Notes: generated by a model not told the origin, from the sequence alone. 64,000 bases of DNA from Silurus meridionalis (GCF_014805685.1 NC_060886.1:19636608-19700607); one strand, 5' to 3'; positions 36,405-48,433 are shown, counted from the first letter of the stretch. Program-made: numbers and translations.

Positions 36405-39400
36405 CTTTTGTATCAAAGGAGACCAAAAGCAAGGCATGGTTGTTAAAGCGAGGGCCAAACAGACTTTCTGCTAGCATAGCATACTGTAGGAAATAATTCA
36501 ACTGATTGGTGTATATATGTTTTTCATAATATAGGAATACACAGGAAGAAATGTTGCAATAAATGATTAAGTGGTAATTCAGGAATCAGGACCAAAAGCC
36601 ACCACCTTTTCTTTATACTCTTTGATAAATTCTGAATCTATGTAACCTATTCTGCACTTTGGAGTAGATCATGTTATAAATGAACAATTCTTAAAGTTCT
36701 AAATTTGCTTTATATTTATTGTACTATTGCATGAAGAATTCATATTTTGTAATGCCCCACTTCTCTGTCTTTTTTTTATCCTCTATTTTCATTTATGAAT
36801 GTCTTCTCAGTGCAGAACTCTTCCAACAAAACCTTGAACACTTTTCACACTACTTTTTTCTTCCAGCTACTGATTTGGGGAAAGGTGTCTGTGTGCTCTC
36901 ATCCAGCTAGCGTTATAAGCTGTTCGAGGATGAAGCTCTCCAGGTGGTGGGTATCTTGCCTGCTTCACTGTTTGCATTCTGACTAGAATATGGGTTACAC
37001 AGTAATGCATATCCTAGTGTCTAAGTACTCTGTGTAGGATTTCTCAGCATGGAGGCTGGTCCACATGTGTGTCAGCAGCTGATGGCATGTTTCTCAATGT
37101 GGTTTCCTATCGTTGTAGTATTCCCATTGAGACCATAGCGAAGCAGCAGCAGTTACATGAGCAGATGTCGAAACTTTATTAAATACGCCTGTGGCATTTT
37201 ATCAACCATTTCCTCTCTAATCTATCTTCACTCTAACTTAATGCTAATAGCTATTTTTGGCTGAGGATGGCAGGTGTGGAATGGCCAACAAATGGCCACA
37301 TATGGCTCTTTCAAAATATCTGTATTGTTTGTCAAGCAGAGGTGAATGAGTTTCATGAGTCTATGAAGTTTGTGTCTTAATTAATACAAGTAGAATTATA
37401 TTGCCTTCTTTTAAAAAAAAATGTATGTATAGAAGCAACTTTAATAATCTCCAAATGAAAATTAAGTGATCAGTCTATGTAATGGCTGACTCAGAACCTT
37501 ACATTTTTAGACTAAACATCCTTCATCATAAATTTGTGAGAAATACATAATACATGTATATATTTACGGTGGGTTGCAGCCATTGTGTAAATTCTGATTA
37601 CATACACAAGAGCTGTTACAATCTTATCACATATAGTGACTCATGCCATGGCACAATTTAATAATCACGTTCGGTGCTACCATATTACATAATCACTCTC
37701 TTCACAGCAGATCAGATTTAGTCATTTTCACTAATTCCTGGCAATGTTGTTAAACTTGTTTGTATTATTTCTTTTATTGCTTTGCCTGCATAAAATGAAT
37801 GATCGGTGTATGAATATGAGAAATGCTATTTGATTTTACACATTCACTCCTGACATCCTCTAGAAGTGCTTTTAACTTCTTTATTTTGACTATATTATAA
37901 AAAAAGAGAAACGGTTGGAAGACTTTAGGGAGAAATGTGCTGTTTTTGTAATTGTGTTGGTGCACTTCGAAAAGCAGTTGCTACTTTATAGGATTTCTGC
38001 CTTTCTGAAGTGCACATACTAGATATAATGTGAACCAAAATGCCAATGTTTTCCCCGCCCTGGATTTAAAGCTCATTTTAAAATGCCTACTAAGGGAATT
38101 GGAGTTTTCCAGTCTGATCAATTTTGTATGAACATTCGGATGTATTATGTATGCATTCAGAATAAATGTAATTAAGCTTATTTCTGTGTCTATAGCTGAA
38201 ATGGTTTGACAAAGCAATGAGTGTCGACATGTTAGAATGGGCTGTATCGGCTTCATAAACCCGACATATCAGACACAGAATATCGCACATAACAATCAAA
38301 ACATTGTCTATTCCTTTAGCTGTTTCAAGAACTGCTGCAATTCTGACTTTGCTGTAGACCATTGTGTCAATATAAAGACAAAATATGCAAAACAATTACT
38401 GATAGTATTTTTACCCTATGCTGATGGCTTTTAATTTATATGAACTATGGATTGCAAGATTTGTGAAGAAAATGGCATACAGGTTTAGTGTCTTACATGA
38501 GATTCTCATAGATTACTCTGATGGTTGTAAAAGGCAAGGAATGCACATTCAGTGAGAGTTCAATCGTTCACACTGAACTCCGTTCTTTGAACTAAATAAG
38601 ACGCAAAGGGGGTGGATCTTTATGGTTTCAGAGGATTTAATGACCTGCTGCCGTTCTTGTTGCGTTCTCAATATTACATAAGGATTATGAGCATACAACT
38701 TGTACAGAACTCAGAATCTTGTCTTTTTAGAATAATGGTTCACCAGGTGGGATTTGTGATGCACTTGTGATTTAGGTATGTGCCTGATTTCATTATAGGC
38801 TAGATGTTTTGATGGCATTAAAATGTAGTTACGGTCTGTGTTCATTCTTTGTGTATGGCTTAATGTAAAGTTTTGAGAGCAGGTCTCTGGACATTTCTTT
38901 GGCATAGATAATGTTGAATATAGGCGGTTGTATATGATGTGTATGCAGAACATGCTAACATGATTACAACAACTCTGACTATGAATTACTTTGAGTTTGT
39001 TTTACAGGGTTGCTGCAATGACCAAAAAAGCCTCAGAACAATCATATATATTGATAATTTCTGAGATGTTTTCTGAGTGCCCTCTGCTTTGTGGTTACAT
39101 TATTGTAATTTGTGGCTTTATTTAGATTTTACTAGTTAAAAGCGTTCTTTTCATTACCATAGACAAACGTGTATATATACTAGAGTGCATGCTAATCTAA
39201 TCTTGTATAATGCATAGTAATCTAATTTTGTGGTCATGTGACTAACCACAGTACTATAGGCTTATCTAGACATGTCCCTAGACAGTATCTTGTGGTCCCC
39301 TGACATCTCTAGATGGTTTTGATAGAATAGGAGAGTCTGACATTTCTGGACCATAGCAGCCAATTAGCCTTATTCTATTTGTTTAATTGAGTATAGTCAT

Positions 39401-39639
39401 GCTATATTAGATTGCATCCTACAAAAAATTAAAACAAGTGTCACTAACTAATGTAAGTCGTTATGCAATATGAGCATGCAAAAATGGATCATTTACACAG
39501 ATTGAATCATCTCTCTGGCATGGACAGTCCTCTTAAAGTTTAGGAATGGCAAGGGGTTTTTTTTGTTTGTTTTTGTTTGCTTGGGATTAAAATATGTATT
39601 AGAAATGATTTTAGAATTATAACCTTTATTTTTGGGATA

Positions 39640-40260
39640 TTACATCAAGATGCAATGCAAAGATTAAAAACCCCAAATCTTTGTTTTTGGTAAAAGAAAA
39701 AATATATAATAATAAAAAATTTTGGTATGCCAATGTATTGGAACAGATTTTTACAGGTTTTTATAAATAACAGTTAATATCCAGATGCATATCACTTGTG
39801 TGTCAAGCTGACAAATTGTTGCTTTCCTTTTTTAAAGGACATTACAGATTTTTTTTATCCTATTTTTCCCCAGTTTCGAAATGATTTGCTTTATACTATT
39901 GACAGTTCTCTGATCTTTATGGTGGTTTATCTATTTTAACAGCAGATGCATAGATTCTGATATTTTTGATCAACAGAATAATGGAAATGCTTGGCTCCTT
40001 TTTATCTACTGATCTTATTGTCTCATCAGCAGGGGTGCACACACTTTTTTAGCATGCGAGCTACTTATAAAAATGACCAAGTCAAAATGATCTACCTACT
40101 ATAAAAATGCATAAATATAGTTTTTTTTTTTTTTTAAATGTCATGCGATCTACCCACACTAGCTTTTGCGATCAACATATTGGTCACCCCTGATCTACAG
40201 TATATAGCAAAAACAAAATTGGCCTTGATGTCTCAATACTTTTGGAGCAGACTGTGTACG
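39640..40260. mobile_element. Decayed Tc1-like fragment with nested MITE
   Basis: The right end (40199-40255) reads AGTATATAGCAAAAACAAAA, TTGGCCTTGATGTCTCAATA and CTTTTGGAGCAGACTGTG. This resembles, from memory, a fish Tc1 terminus (TTGGCCTTG..CCAATACTTTTGG..ACTG). Left of it, CTCTGATCTTTATGGTG at about 39910 also recalls that family. A hAT MITE (40030-40192) sits inside. The left limit is approximate and no transposase is readable. Confidence 0.5.
40030..40192. mobile_element. Short hAT-type MITE
   Basis: The ends are CAGGGGTG at the left and CACCCCTG at the right. The interior reads GCGAGCTACTTATAA... and ...ATGCGATCTACCCACACTAG, matching in outline the hAT MITE family also represented at 52291. 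Flanking 8-mers CTCATCAG and ATCTACAG agree at five of eight positions, as expected for an old target duplication. Length is 163 bp and it is non-coding. Confidence 0.72.
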
Positions 40261-42153
40261 ATAAAATATCTTTGATTTTCTATCTTTGTTTTTGATATTT
40301 TATCTGTATTTAGATACGTTTTTTTTTCTCACCAACATTGTTGGATATTTTAAAAAAAAAGGGAAAACACAGAAGTAAATTTTTATGTAATGCAGTTGCT
40401 GACATTACATCACTGTTAATCACTAGAAAAACAATGTATTGCTTTGTATTGCAGTACATCACTTCTCATGTTGATTATTGCATGTGGCTGTGTTTGTACA
40501 GTTTGTGATTTCTGTATACCTCTGTGCTGCACTGTAATCACCAAGTTCCCAAGAGAGCAGAGGGACTCGTGTCTTTAATATAGGGTGCGTGTGTGTGTGT
40601 GTTGAAGAGAGAAAGAGGTAATCATCTTAAGCCAGGCACAGGTCTATGGCACTGCAGACACTGATAATGAGATGAAAATAAAGCGGTCTTCTGCATAATG
40701 ATCTGCATTACAGCTGCAGCTGAGAGCTTTGGAAAATGATGGTGCACAGTTAGCACTAGGGGCTAAACTGCACTTTCCTGAACAATGAGTATCTTTTGCC
40801 CTTGTTAAGTCCAAATCTTTACCATCATGAATGAATAATAAAACATCTCTCAGACCTGCAGAAATGGCCAAGAGTGAAAATGCAGCGTATGATGTTAAAA
40901 ATGTGCTGCTGTTTACTGTAGGACAGAGTAAATAATTTAATAATAAATGTATTTTTTTGCAGTAGGTTTTTTGTCATTTATCATATTGACAAAATGTGAG
41001 AAATGTGCAAATTATGTAAACATACAGGTTGGTAAGAGATTTTCAGACTTACCCAAAAAGTTATGAAATGCTGTGTGTTCAGGGCTGAAATAAGCACAAT
41101 GTAAAATGATATAGGTTTTATCCCTCATCTGCTTGTTTTTTCTATTGGTTTAATGTGTTTTAAGGTATGATATGCTTAGACCTGTTTTACACTATAAAAA
41201 AGCTATAAATTTTTTTTTACTTGTACATTAAATGTAACCGTTAACATGCATCTAAAATCATCTATGTTAAAAGCGATCATCTATGGCATAAGAAAGCATG
41301 TCAATGTTTTGTTATACAATAATGCATCACATTAGTAAGGAGTCGATGCGAAACACTCATTGTGCTAATTGTGATCAGCGCAGAAAGAACAATTTATTCT
41401 CGAGTAGAATCCTGCTTTGTTAATTTCACCAAAAAAGTCATTATTATGTTCTTTCTCAAAGTGGAAGTATTTGGATGTGGGTATTTGAAAATTGAATCAT
41501 CACTAGCACTAAATTTTGATAGATGAAATTGTCTGATGCCACACATTTCCTTTTGTATGGTTCAGAACTATTTTCTTTGCTGTATTTTAATGCACCTATT
41601 ACAGTATCAGTATGTAATATATTCAGCAGATCTTTTAACTCCATTGTTACTGTAGCATCTGGGGTCTGAATGGTTATACTGCCTGGCTAGAGATTAGATG
41701 AGAGCGATGAAATCGCAGACTTTTAAATCTTGCAAATTAAAAACCTTTCAACTCTTACCATTTTTATGTTTTATTGGTATTTTAATTTGTTTTTTGGTTC
41801 TCATCTCACTACCCCTTTACTGAAATCCATATACACTAATAAAGAATGTCACTCAGATATAAAAAAATTGCACTAGTGCTGTCTGTAAGTTTCTTATTTG
41901 CTTCAATAGAGGTACCTGAATAAAAACCCACACAGCTTCTGATGCAGCCTAATGGATGTAATGCTGGCTAACAATTCTACATTTCTTCAACCACTTCCAC
42001 CTCAGATATTCTCTTGATTATGCTAATGGTACACGTTGAATGGCAGCACTATATCAGAGACCGCTCTCTACACCGTTCAGCATTCCGCATGCATTCTACA
42101 CGCATAATGAAGCCATGCAGTTCTGCCTCACAAACTTTCACCATTGTCTTTAG
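40261..42153. other. Non-coding stretch
   Basis: No gene or repeat family recognised. Confidence 0.45.
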
Positions 42154-42215
42154 ATCTTATTACTCGTCTCGAGAGGGTGTCTTGTCTCGCAGGTTAGAGA
42201 TCGTTCCGTGTGCCG
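42154..42215 (+). other. Candidate 62-nt exon
   Basis: Preceded by TTTCACCATTGTCTTTAG (good acceptor) and followed by GTGAGTAAA (strong donor), the segment has more C+G and CpG than its surroundings. Two phases are open; one reads SYYSSREGVLSRRLEIVPCA. An internal alternative donor (CGCAG then GTTAGAG) ends the exon at 42192. No protein family was recognised. It could be a coding or a non-coding RNA exon, or chance. Confidence 0.22.
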
Positions 42216-45200
42216 GTGAGTAAAATGTAATGTTTGGAATCGGGACTTTATTGTAATCACACATCTGATTAGATGCGCTTTTTATTCATAGCTGATAACC
42301 TTAAGGCATTGACCAGAATGTACAAGAGACAATAGTAACGTCTTTCACACACCAAAAAAAAAATAAAAAATTTATTCTCTTGGGGGCAGAATAAAAAGCT
42401 CCTAGTTTTGTGATGCACATGTAATCATGGCACTAATTCATTTCTTTGGGGGGAAAAAACAGTTCCCAGAAGCACACTGATAAAGAATTCTCATTGACAG
42501 GGTGGTTTGATGAACTGTTTCCACTAGGGAGCTGATTATTTTCTTAGTAACAGTATTTGCCAACATTGGTTATGAACAGCATGCGGTACATTTTATCCGT
42601 TTATAGTTATATTTAATGGTAAAGGTTGAACCTTCACAAAACAAATTAGTTTCTGTTATCATTTAAAACAGCTTTAAACAGTCATTTTGTCGCCAGCCTT
42701 ATTTCCCCCTCTCTCTTGAAATTAGTAAGACAAATGCAGGTTGTGAAAGGGTTCTGACACCTTCCTGTGTTAATATATTTCAACACCTTTGGTTGTTAAA
42801 GCTCTGTCCTTGAAGATTTATTTCATAAACATCTCTTCACAGAAAATTGTAACATTTTAAAGCTGTACAGTTTGTGTAGTATCTTCTAACTCCCTGAATA
42901 ACTAACTTTAGAATGGCATTCAATTAAAAAAATAAAAATCGCACCTAGTTGTATTGTTATATAAAATTAATTAAATTCTTCACGACCAGTCAGATTTCCA
43001 CAGTGCCTTGTTGTAAATTATTTAAATGCATTAAATACTACATGTAATATTTTGTTTCAAGGACTTATTGAGATGTATTTAATGTTGGTGAACTTTTATC
43101 CTCTTTGTGCCAGCAGAACAATGAAACCATGTTGCTGGTTACCTGTACAGTACCTAGAGGTGTATGTGATTGTTGCAGTAGGAATCTGCCTATGTTGCTG
43201 CTTAACAGGAAGCAGTGTAGCAGTGAATATTAAACCTCTTTTCAATTCCAAACAAATGAATCGCTTCCTCCTGCTGATTTCATTATCTGGAATTATACTT
43301 ACTACAACACGGCGTTGTTTTATACGAAATGGAATTTCACATGACCTCCTGCTAAAGCCTGGTTTTATTGACTTGTAGACGTGGGAGTGCTGTATATTAG
43401 TGTGTGTGTATATATAGCAACTCAGCGGAGGACTTTTTACTGAACTGAAAGCAGTTTGCAATCTTACTTGAAAGGAAAAAAGAATGTGTAGAAAATCAGT
43501 TTGAGGGTTAGGCTTATTAAAACCAATTCACTTGGGATGAGGTAAAGAAGCTAGAAGGAGAACAGCAGAGGATCATCTCTGCCTCAGTAAATTTTTTCAA
43601 TTACTCATCCATTTGACACTTCTGCTTTATCCATTACAGTCAAACACCAGCATGACGTAGCAGATCCTCATAAAGGAATATACGGTTCCTGTCATGCTAA
43701 ACCCTCAATGTGCCGAGTAGTCACAGGTTTAAAGGTATGAAGTTTTTTTTTTTCAAATTTTATTTATATTTAGTGCTTAATGTAAACCAATCTGCAGGAT
43801 ATGTTTTAGATATAAATGTGCACCGAATTAAAAGGCACATAAATATACCTCTTTGCGTGTCTGACAAAATATTTAACTCTAATTAATCAATATCACACAG
43901 CCTACTATAAGCAGCCTTAATGACCTGATCTGTGGAGGCAACTCTACAGCAATGAACAAATTAATTCAGTGAACAGTAGTTTAGTGGGTGATGTTCAGCT
44001 GAGCTGTGGTTGTTAAGCACGTTCTGTTGAATGTATGGAGGCCACATTGCTGCAGGGCTGTGCTAGCTGAAGACACACTCGGATAGCAATCAGCACTTGC
44101 ACCATCTGCTCAGTGCTAATGACTACCTGCTTCAGATGAGACTGAAAGAGAGCGAATTAGAGACAGGTACAGAGGCAAAGAGGGTGATGGGGGAGGCAAA
44201 AGGGAGAGAAAAAAATTTGATGCAGAGAAAAAGAAGAAAAAAAACATGGGAGCAGCATTGAAGAATTACTGTGGAGGAGGGGAAGCAAGAGGACATTACG
44301 AGGAGAGGTAGCAAGGGATATGCCAAGGCCAAGTGTGAAGCTTCCAGGCACTCATTACATGTGTGCAGAGTAGCAGATTTATGCTAGACAAATTGTACAT
44401 TTACTGTAATTGTTTGCATAGCTTTATATCGGCTTCTTTCTTTCCTAGTTGACTATAAATGAGGTGAAAGGTTATGTTACACAGTATATAAAATACACAT
44501 GCCAACATACAGTTCTCATGAGATTTTACAATTAGAATAACTTGCTATAAGGATGCTGAGGCGTCGGCATTGTTTTCGTTGTTTTTTCTCGCATAGCTAG
44601 TTGTCAGTTATTTCAAGACTATTCACTCTGTAATTATGATTTTTAAATAATCTCAGAGCAGCTGAAGGAAAAAACTTTAGGTTTTCACACAGAATTTAGC
44701 AGGCATTATGCTTAGCTCCGATGAGACACTATGATCATGGTCAAGCCAGCAATTGTAGATACTGGAAGTCACAATAATGTGTCTGTTTTTGTGAAGATGT
44801 AGATACTAGAAAAGGGAGGAAACATTTGCCCCACTTCTCCAAGGTTGAGGGTCTAATATATCTTCTCTGGCCTGGGTAAATATAGTGTGCATGTTTTTAG
44901 ATTTTCAGCCTAGTCCAGTGGCAGTCGTTGTAGGCTGAACGACAATTTAGAGTCTAGTATCAGCAGTTTTACTCTCCAATGGGTTTGCACAATGTCCAGT
45001 TGTTTCCCCACTTGCACCCTGAATTCCCAGGTTCTTTTGCTACCATGTTGAATAAGCTGTATAGAAAATGAATTGATGGATGCCCCACCTAGGCTTTTCC
45101 AGTGTCCTTTACTTTGTTTACAATGTATTACTAGATCTGTCAAAGTAGTAGAAAGTAATCACTGTTTTAATAATGTTTTGGTTTTTTTTTTATGAAAAAA

Positions 45201-45836
45201 GTAGCCATTAAAGACATAATTATGGAAGAACGTTGAAATGCTCATTAAGTTTTTTCGATGATAATTGTTTAGCCTGCTTTTTTTTTTACATGGTAAATAG
45301 AAATTGCACAAGCTAGGCCATGCCTATATTTTTATTTAAATTATATCCAAATATCTTACTACATTAATGTTACTAAGAATAATACTTTTCTCTAAAATAA
45401 ATTTTGTGCAAAATGCGAATTAACCCAAAAGTGTAAATTATTTTTCTGTAAACAAATTCTGATTTACATTCTGTCTTTTCAATGTACCCAGTATGGTTAA
45501 TCTATAAAACTAACAATGCAAATATTCTAGCCATAAAGCATGGTAGGAATAACTTGTCTAATTAGCATAATTTGTGCTATTTGTGCTGTGTTGCTAAGCA
45601 ACCAGTTGGTTAGGGTTAAGGGTGGGTCTAGAGTGCAATAATTTACTATTTACATCATTAGGGACATTGTGTGCAATGAGCAAATTCTAAAAAAAAAAAA
45701 ATAGGGATTGCGATTAACAATTTTCTAACCTCGAGCACCCAATGTGTGACAGTATGACCCCTTTTCAGCCCTTCATTTATAACAGTTATTAGCAGTAAGG
45801 TCTGATTTAGCACTTTAGTTTGATGGTTTAAAAGTA
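42216..45836. other. Non-coding stretch
   Basis: No gene or mobile element recognised. Open frames on both strands overlap at 43052-43461, so neither is supported. A purine-rich patch lies at 44150-44310. Confidence 0.45.
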
Positions 45837-46041
45837 CAGTGAGGAAAATAAGTATTTGAACACCCTGCTATTTTGCAAGTTCTTCCACTTAGAAATCATG
45901 GAGGGGTCTGCAATTGAAATCGTAGGTGCCTGTCCACTGTGAGTGACATAATCTGAAAAACAAAAATCCAGAAATCACAATATATGATTTTTAAACTGTT
46001 TATTTGTATGATACAGCTGCAAATAAGTATTTGAACACCTG
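45837..46041 (+). repeat. Left terminal inverted repeat of family E Tc1
   Basis: About 205 bp, nearly the reverse complement of 47231-47433. It contains outer and inner copies of the 19-bp direct repeat. Confidence 0.93.
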
Positions 46042-46204
46042 TCTATCAGCTAGAATTCTGCCCCTTAAAGACCTGTTAGTCTGCCTTTAAAATGTCCACC
46101 TCCACTACATTTATTATCCTAAATTAGATGCACCTGTTTGAGGTCGTTAGCTGCATAAAGACACCTGTCCACCCCAAACAATCAGTAAGAATCCAACTAC
46201 TAAC

Positions 46205-47218
46205 ATGGCCAAGACCAAAGAGCTGTCCAAAGACACTAGAGACAAAATTTGACACCTCCACAAGGCTGGAAAGGGCTACAGGAAATTGCCAAGCAGCTTG
46301 GTGAAAAAGGTCCACTGTTGGAGCAATCATTAGAAAATGGAAGAAGCTAAACATGACTGTCAATCTCCCTCGGACTGGGGCTCCATGCAAGATCTCACCT
46401 CGTAGGGTCTCAATGATCCTAAGGAAGGTGAAATCAGCCCAGAACTACAGGAGGAGCTGGTCAATGACCTGAAAAGAGCTGGGACCACCGTTTCCAAGGT
46501 TACTGTTGGTAATACACTAAGGCGTCATGGTTTGAAATCATGCATGGCAAGGAAGGTTCCCCTGCTTAAACCAGCACATGTCCAGGCACGTCTTAAGTTT
46601 GCCAATGACCATTTGGATGATCCAGAGGAGTCATGGGAGAAAGTCATGTGGTCAGATGAGACCAAAATAGAACTTTTGGGTCATAATTCCACTAAAGCGT
46701 GTTTGGAGGAAGAAGAATGATGAGTACCATCCAAGAACACCATCCCTACTGTGAAGCATGGGGTGGTAGCATCATCTTTGGGGTGTTTTTCTGCACATGG
46801 GACAGGGCGACTGCACTGTATTAAGGAGAGGATGACCGGGGCCATGTATTGCGAGATTTTGGGAAACAACCTCCTTCCCTCAGTTAGAGCATTGAGGATG
46901 GGTCGAGGCTGGGTCTTCCAACATGACAATGACACGAAGCACACAGCCAGGATAACCAAGGAGTGGCTCTGTAAGAAGCATATCAAGGTTCTGGCGTGGC
47001 CTAGCCAGTCTCCAGACCTAAACCCAATAGAGAATCTTTGGAGGGAGCTCAAACTCCAAGTTTCTCAGCGACAGGCCAGAAACCTGACTGATCTAGAGAA
47101 GATCTGTGGGGAGGAATGGGCCAAAATCCCTCCTGCAGTGTGTGCAAACCTGGTGAAAAACTACAGGAAACGTTTGACCTCTGTAATTGCAAACAAAGGC
47201 TACTGTACCAAATATTAA
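46205..47218 (+). pseudogene. Tc1-like DDE transposase, broken
   Basis: The start is ATG GCC AAG ACC (MAKTKELSKDTRDKI), followed at once by a TGA stop (46250-46252). A helix-turn-helix half with frameshifts continues to about 46530. The frame at 46532-46720 holds the first catalytic Asp in VMWSDETKI (Asp at nt 46655-46657). A frameshift near 46700-46750 then separates it from the frame at 46751-47218. That frame has GCFSAHGTG, the second Asp in FQHDNDTKH (residue 59) and Glu in [11 protein letters not shown] (residue 94), spaced as DD34E, and runs to the natural end NKGYCTKY. All three catalytic residues survive, but the stop and at least two frameshifts prevent a product. A Tc1 transposase is normally about 340 residues. 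The closest relative in the window is at 49321. Confidence 0.93.
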
Positions 47219-47230
47219 CATTGACTTTCT

Positions 47231-47433
47231 CAGGTGTTCGAATACTTATGTGCAGCTGTATCATACAAATAAATAGTTAAAAAATCATACATTGTGATTT
47301 CTGGATATTTTTTTTAGATTATGTCTCTCACAGTGGACATGCACCTACGATGACAATTTCAGACCCCTCCATGATTTCTAAGTGGGAGAACTTGCAAAAT
47401 AGCAGGGTGTTCAAATACTTATTTTCCTCACTG
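47231..47433 (+). repeat. Right terminal inverted repeat of family E Tc1
   Basis: About 203 bp, the inverse of 45837-46041, ending ATTTTCCTCACTG then TA. Confidence 0.93.
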
Positions 47434-47565
47434 TATGTAAAATACATTTTGGGATATATTCATGATTTGACCACTGTGCTGAGACTAAACATATTGCATT
47501 GCCTACAGAGAGTAGTGTGAAAGTGTTCCTGATTTCTTTCTTTTTTTTTTTTCTTTTTTTTTTGC

Positions 47566-47583
47566 ATGTTTGTCACACTTTAA
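47566..47583 (+). repeat. LINE target-site duplication, left copy
   Basis: ATGTTTGTCACACTTTAA, repeated at 48166-48183 with one difference (C/T). Confidence 0.88.
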
Positions 47584-48165
47584 GTTTAGGTACCTGGGGT
47601 CAACAGTGCAAAGTAATGGAGAGTGTGTTAGAGAAGTGAAGAAAAGAGTGCAGGCAGGGTGGAGTGGATGGAGAAGAGTGACAGGAGTGATTTGTGATAG
47701 AGTATCTGCAAGAATGAAAGGGAAAGTTTATAGGACTGTGTTGAGACCTGCGATGTTGTATGGATTAGAGACAGTGGCATTGAGTAAAAGACAGGAGGCG
47801 GAGCTGGAGGTAGCAGAGCTGAAGATGTTAAGGTTTTCGTTGGGAGTGACGACAATGGACAGGATTAGAAATGAGTTTATTAGAGGGACAGCGCATGTAG
47901 GACGTTTTGGTGACAAGGTGAGGGAGGGAGATTGAGATGGTTTGGACATGTGCAGAGGAGGGACATGAGTTATATTGGAAGAAGAATGATGATAATGAAG
48001 CCACCAGGAAGGAGGAAAAGAGGAAGACCAAAGAGGAGGTTCATGGATGTGGTGAGGGAAGACATGCAGGTAGTTGGGGTGAAAGAGGCAGATGTAGAGG
48101 ACAGGGTGGTATGGAGACCGATGATCCGCTGTGGCGACTTCTATGGGAGTAGCCAAAAGAAAATG
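47584..48165 (+). mobile_element. 5'-truncated RTE-type LINE
   Basis: A 582-bp insertion flanked by a 17-18 bp target duplication. It encodes only the C-terminal part downstream of the reverse transcriptase domain, followed by the very short 3' tail GCTGTGGCGACTTCTATGGG, AGTAGCCAAAAGAAA. Severe 5' truncation and a variable-length duplication are the usual outcome of target-primed reverse transcription. The tail matches the minus-strand SINE at 8907-9114. RTE assignment rests on the recalled protein motif series (RYLGSTVQSNGEC, VYRTVLRPAMLYGLE, RWFGHVQRRD, RRKRGRPKRRFMD). Confidence 0.9.
47585..48160 (+). pseudogene. RTE LINE ORF2 C-terminal fragment
   Basis: Reading starts inside the protein at RYLGSTVQSNGECVREV and continues through KKRVQAGWSGWRRVTGV, KGKVYRTVLRPAMLYGLE, ELKMLRFSLGVTTMDRIR and FIRGTAHVG to GDKVREGD, where the frame stops at 47935. 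The protein resumes in another frame at 47932 (RWFGHVQRRDMSYIGRR, then RRKRGRPKRRFMDVV, VGVKEADVEDRVVWRPMI). A single-base loss near 47928 (AGGGAGATT where family members have one more base) explains the shift. No catalytic domain is included, so even without the shift there would be no active enzyme. Otherwise the fragment is well preserved, which argues for a young insertion. Confidence 0.88.
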
Positions 48166-48183
48166 ATGTTTGTTACACTTTAA
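48166..48183 (+). repeat. LINE target-site duplication, right copy
   Basis: ATGTTTGTTACACTTTAA, matching 47566-47583 at 17 of 18 positions. Confidence 0.88.
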
Positions 48184-48344
48184 TGTTTCAGATCAACAAA
48201 CTAATTTAAATATTAGTAAAAGATAACAAGTGAACACATGCAGTTTTTTAAATGAAGGTTTTTATTATTGAGGGAAAACAAAATCCAAAACTACATGGCC
48301 CTGTGTGAAAAAGGCCAAGATGAAAACCACTGCTGAACAAAAAG

Positions 48345-48405
48345 AGTATTTTCCCAAAAGTCTTGGGGATCATCAAGATGTTTTCTGGAAAAATTGAGAC
48401 GAGTC
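48345..48405 (-). other. Micro-inverted segment inside family F Tc1
   Basis: Flanking sequence on both sides reads in the coding (+) sense (ACTGCTGAACAAAAAG before; AATGACGAGACAAAAG after). The 60 bp between read as the antisense of the same coding region: AGTATTTTCCCAAAAGTCTT, GGGGATCATCAAGATG, AAAATTGAGACGAG. This is the reverse complement of the expected ...CATCTTGATGATCCCCAAGA.... The expected order is recalled from the family and not computed. Confidence 0.68.
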
Positions 48406-48433
48406 TTTGTGTGAAATGACGAGACAAAAGTGG

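Larger units (their letters stand above)
34761..39639. other. Non-coding stretch with hairpin and ATTT repeats
   Basis: Apart from the hairpin at 35101-35152 and the tetranucleotide repeats listed separately, nothing is recognisable. Open frames at 36188-36496 and 36292-36474 read poly-(FIYL) through the ATTT repeat and are artefacts. Two related ~20-bp blocks near 39186-39229 (GCATGCTAATCTAATCTTGT and GCATAGTAATCTAATTTTGT) form a small local tandem duplication. Confidence 0.45.
45837..47433 (+). mobile_element. Near full-length Tc1-like transposon (family E)
   Basis: A 1,597-bp element flanked by TA on both sides (45835-45836 and 47434-47435). Both ends are long inverted repeats of about 205 bp (45837-46041 and 47231-47433), starting CAGTGAGGAAAATAAGTATT and differing at roughly a dozen positions. 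Each carries the transposase-binding direct repeat twice: AAATAAGTATTTGAACACC at 45846-45864 and 46021-46039, mirrored at the right. This is the IR/DR layout of Sleeping Beauty-type Tc1 elements. The interior carries one transposase gene on the plus strand, broken (next entry). Terminal similarity suggests a fairly young but dead copy. Confidence 0.95.

Noticed and set aside
36188..36496. Frames with Phe-Ile-Tyr-Leu repeats
   Set aside because: Translation of the (ATTT)n tract.
43052..43461. Overlapping open frames on both strands (108 and 121 codons)
   Set aside because: Mutually antisense, no domain on either; typical of chance.
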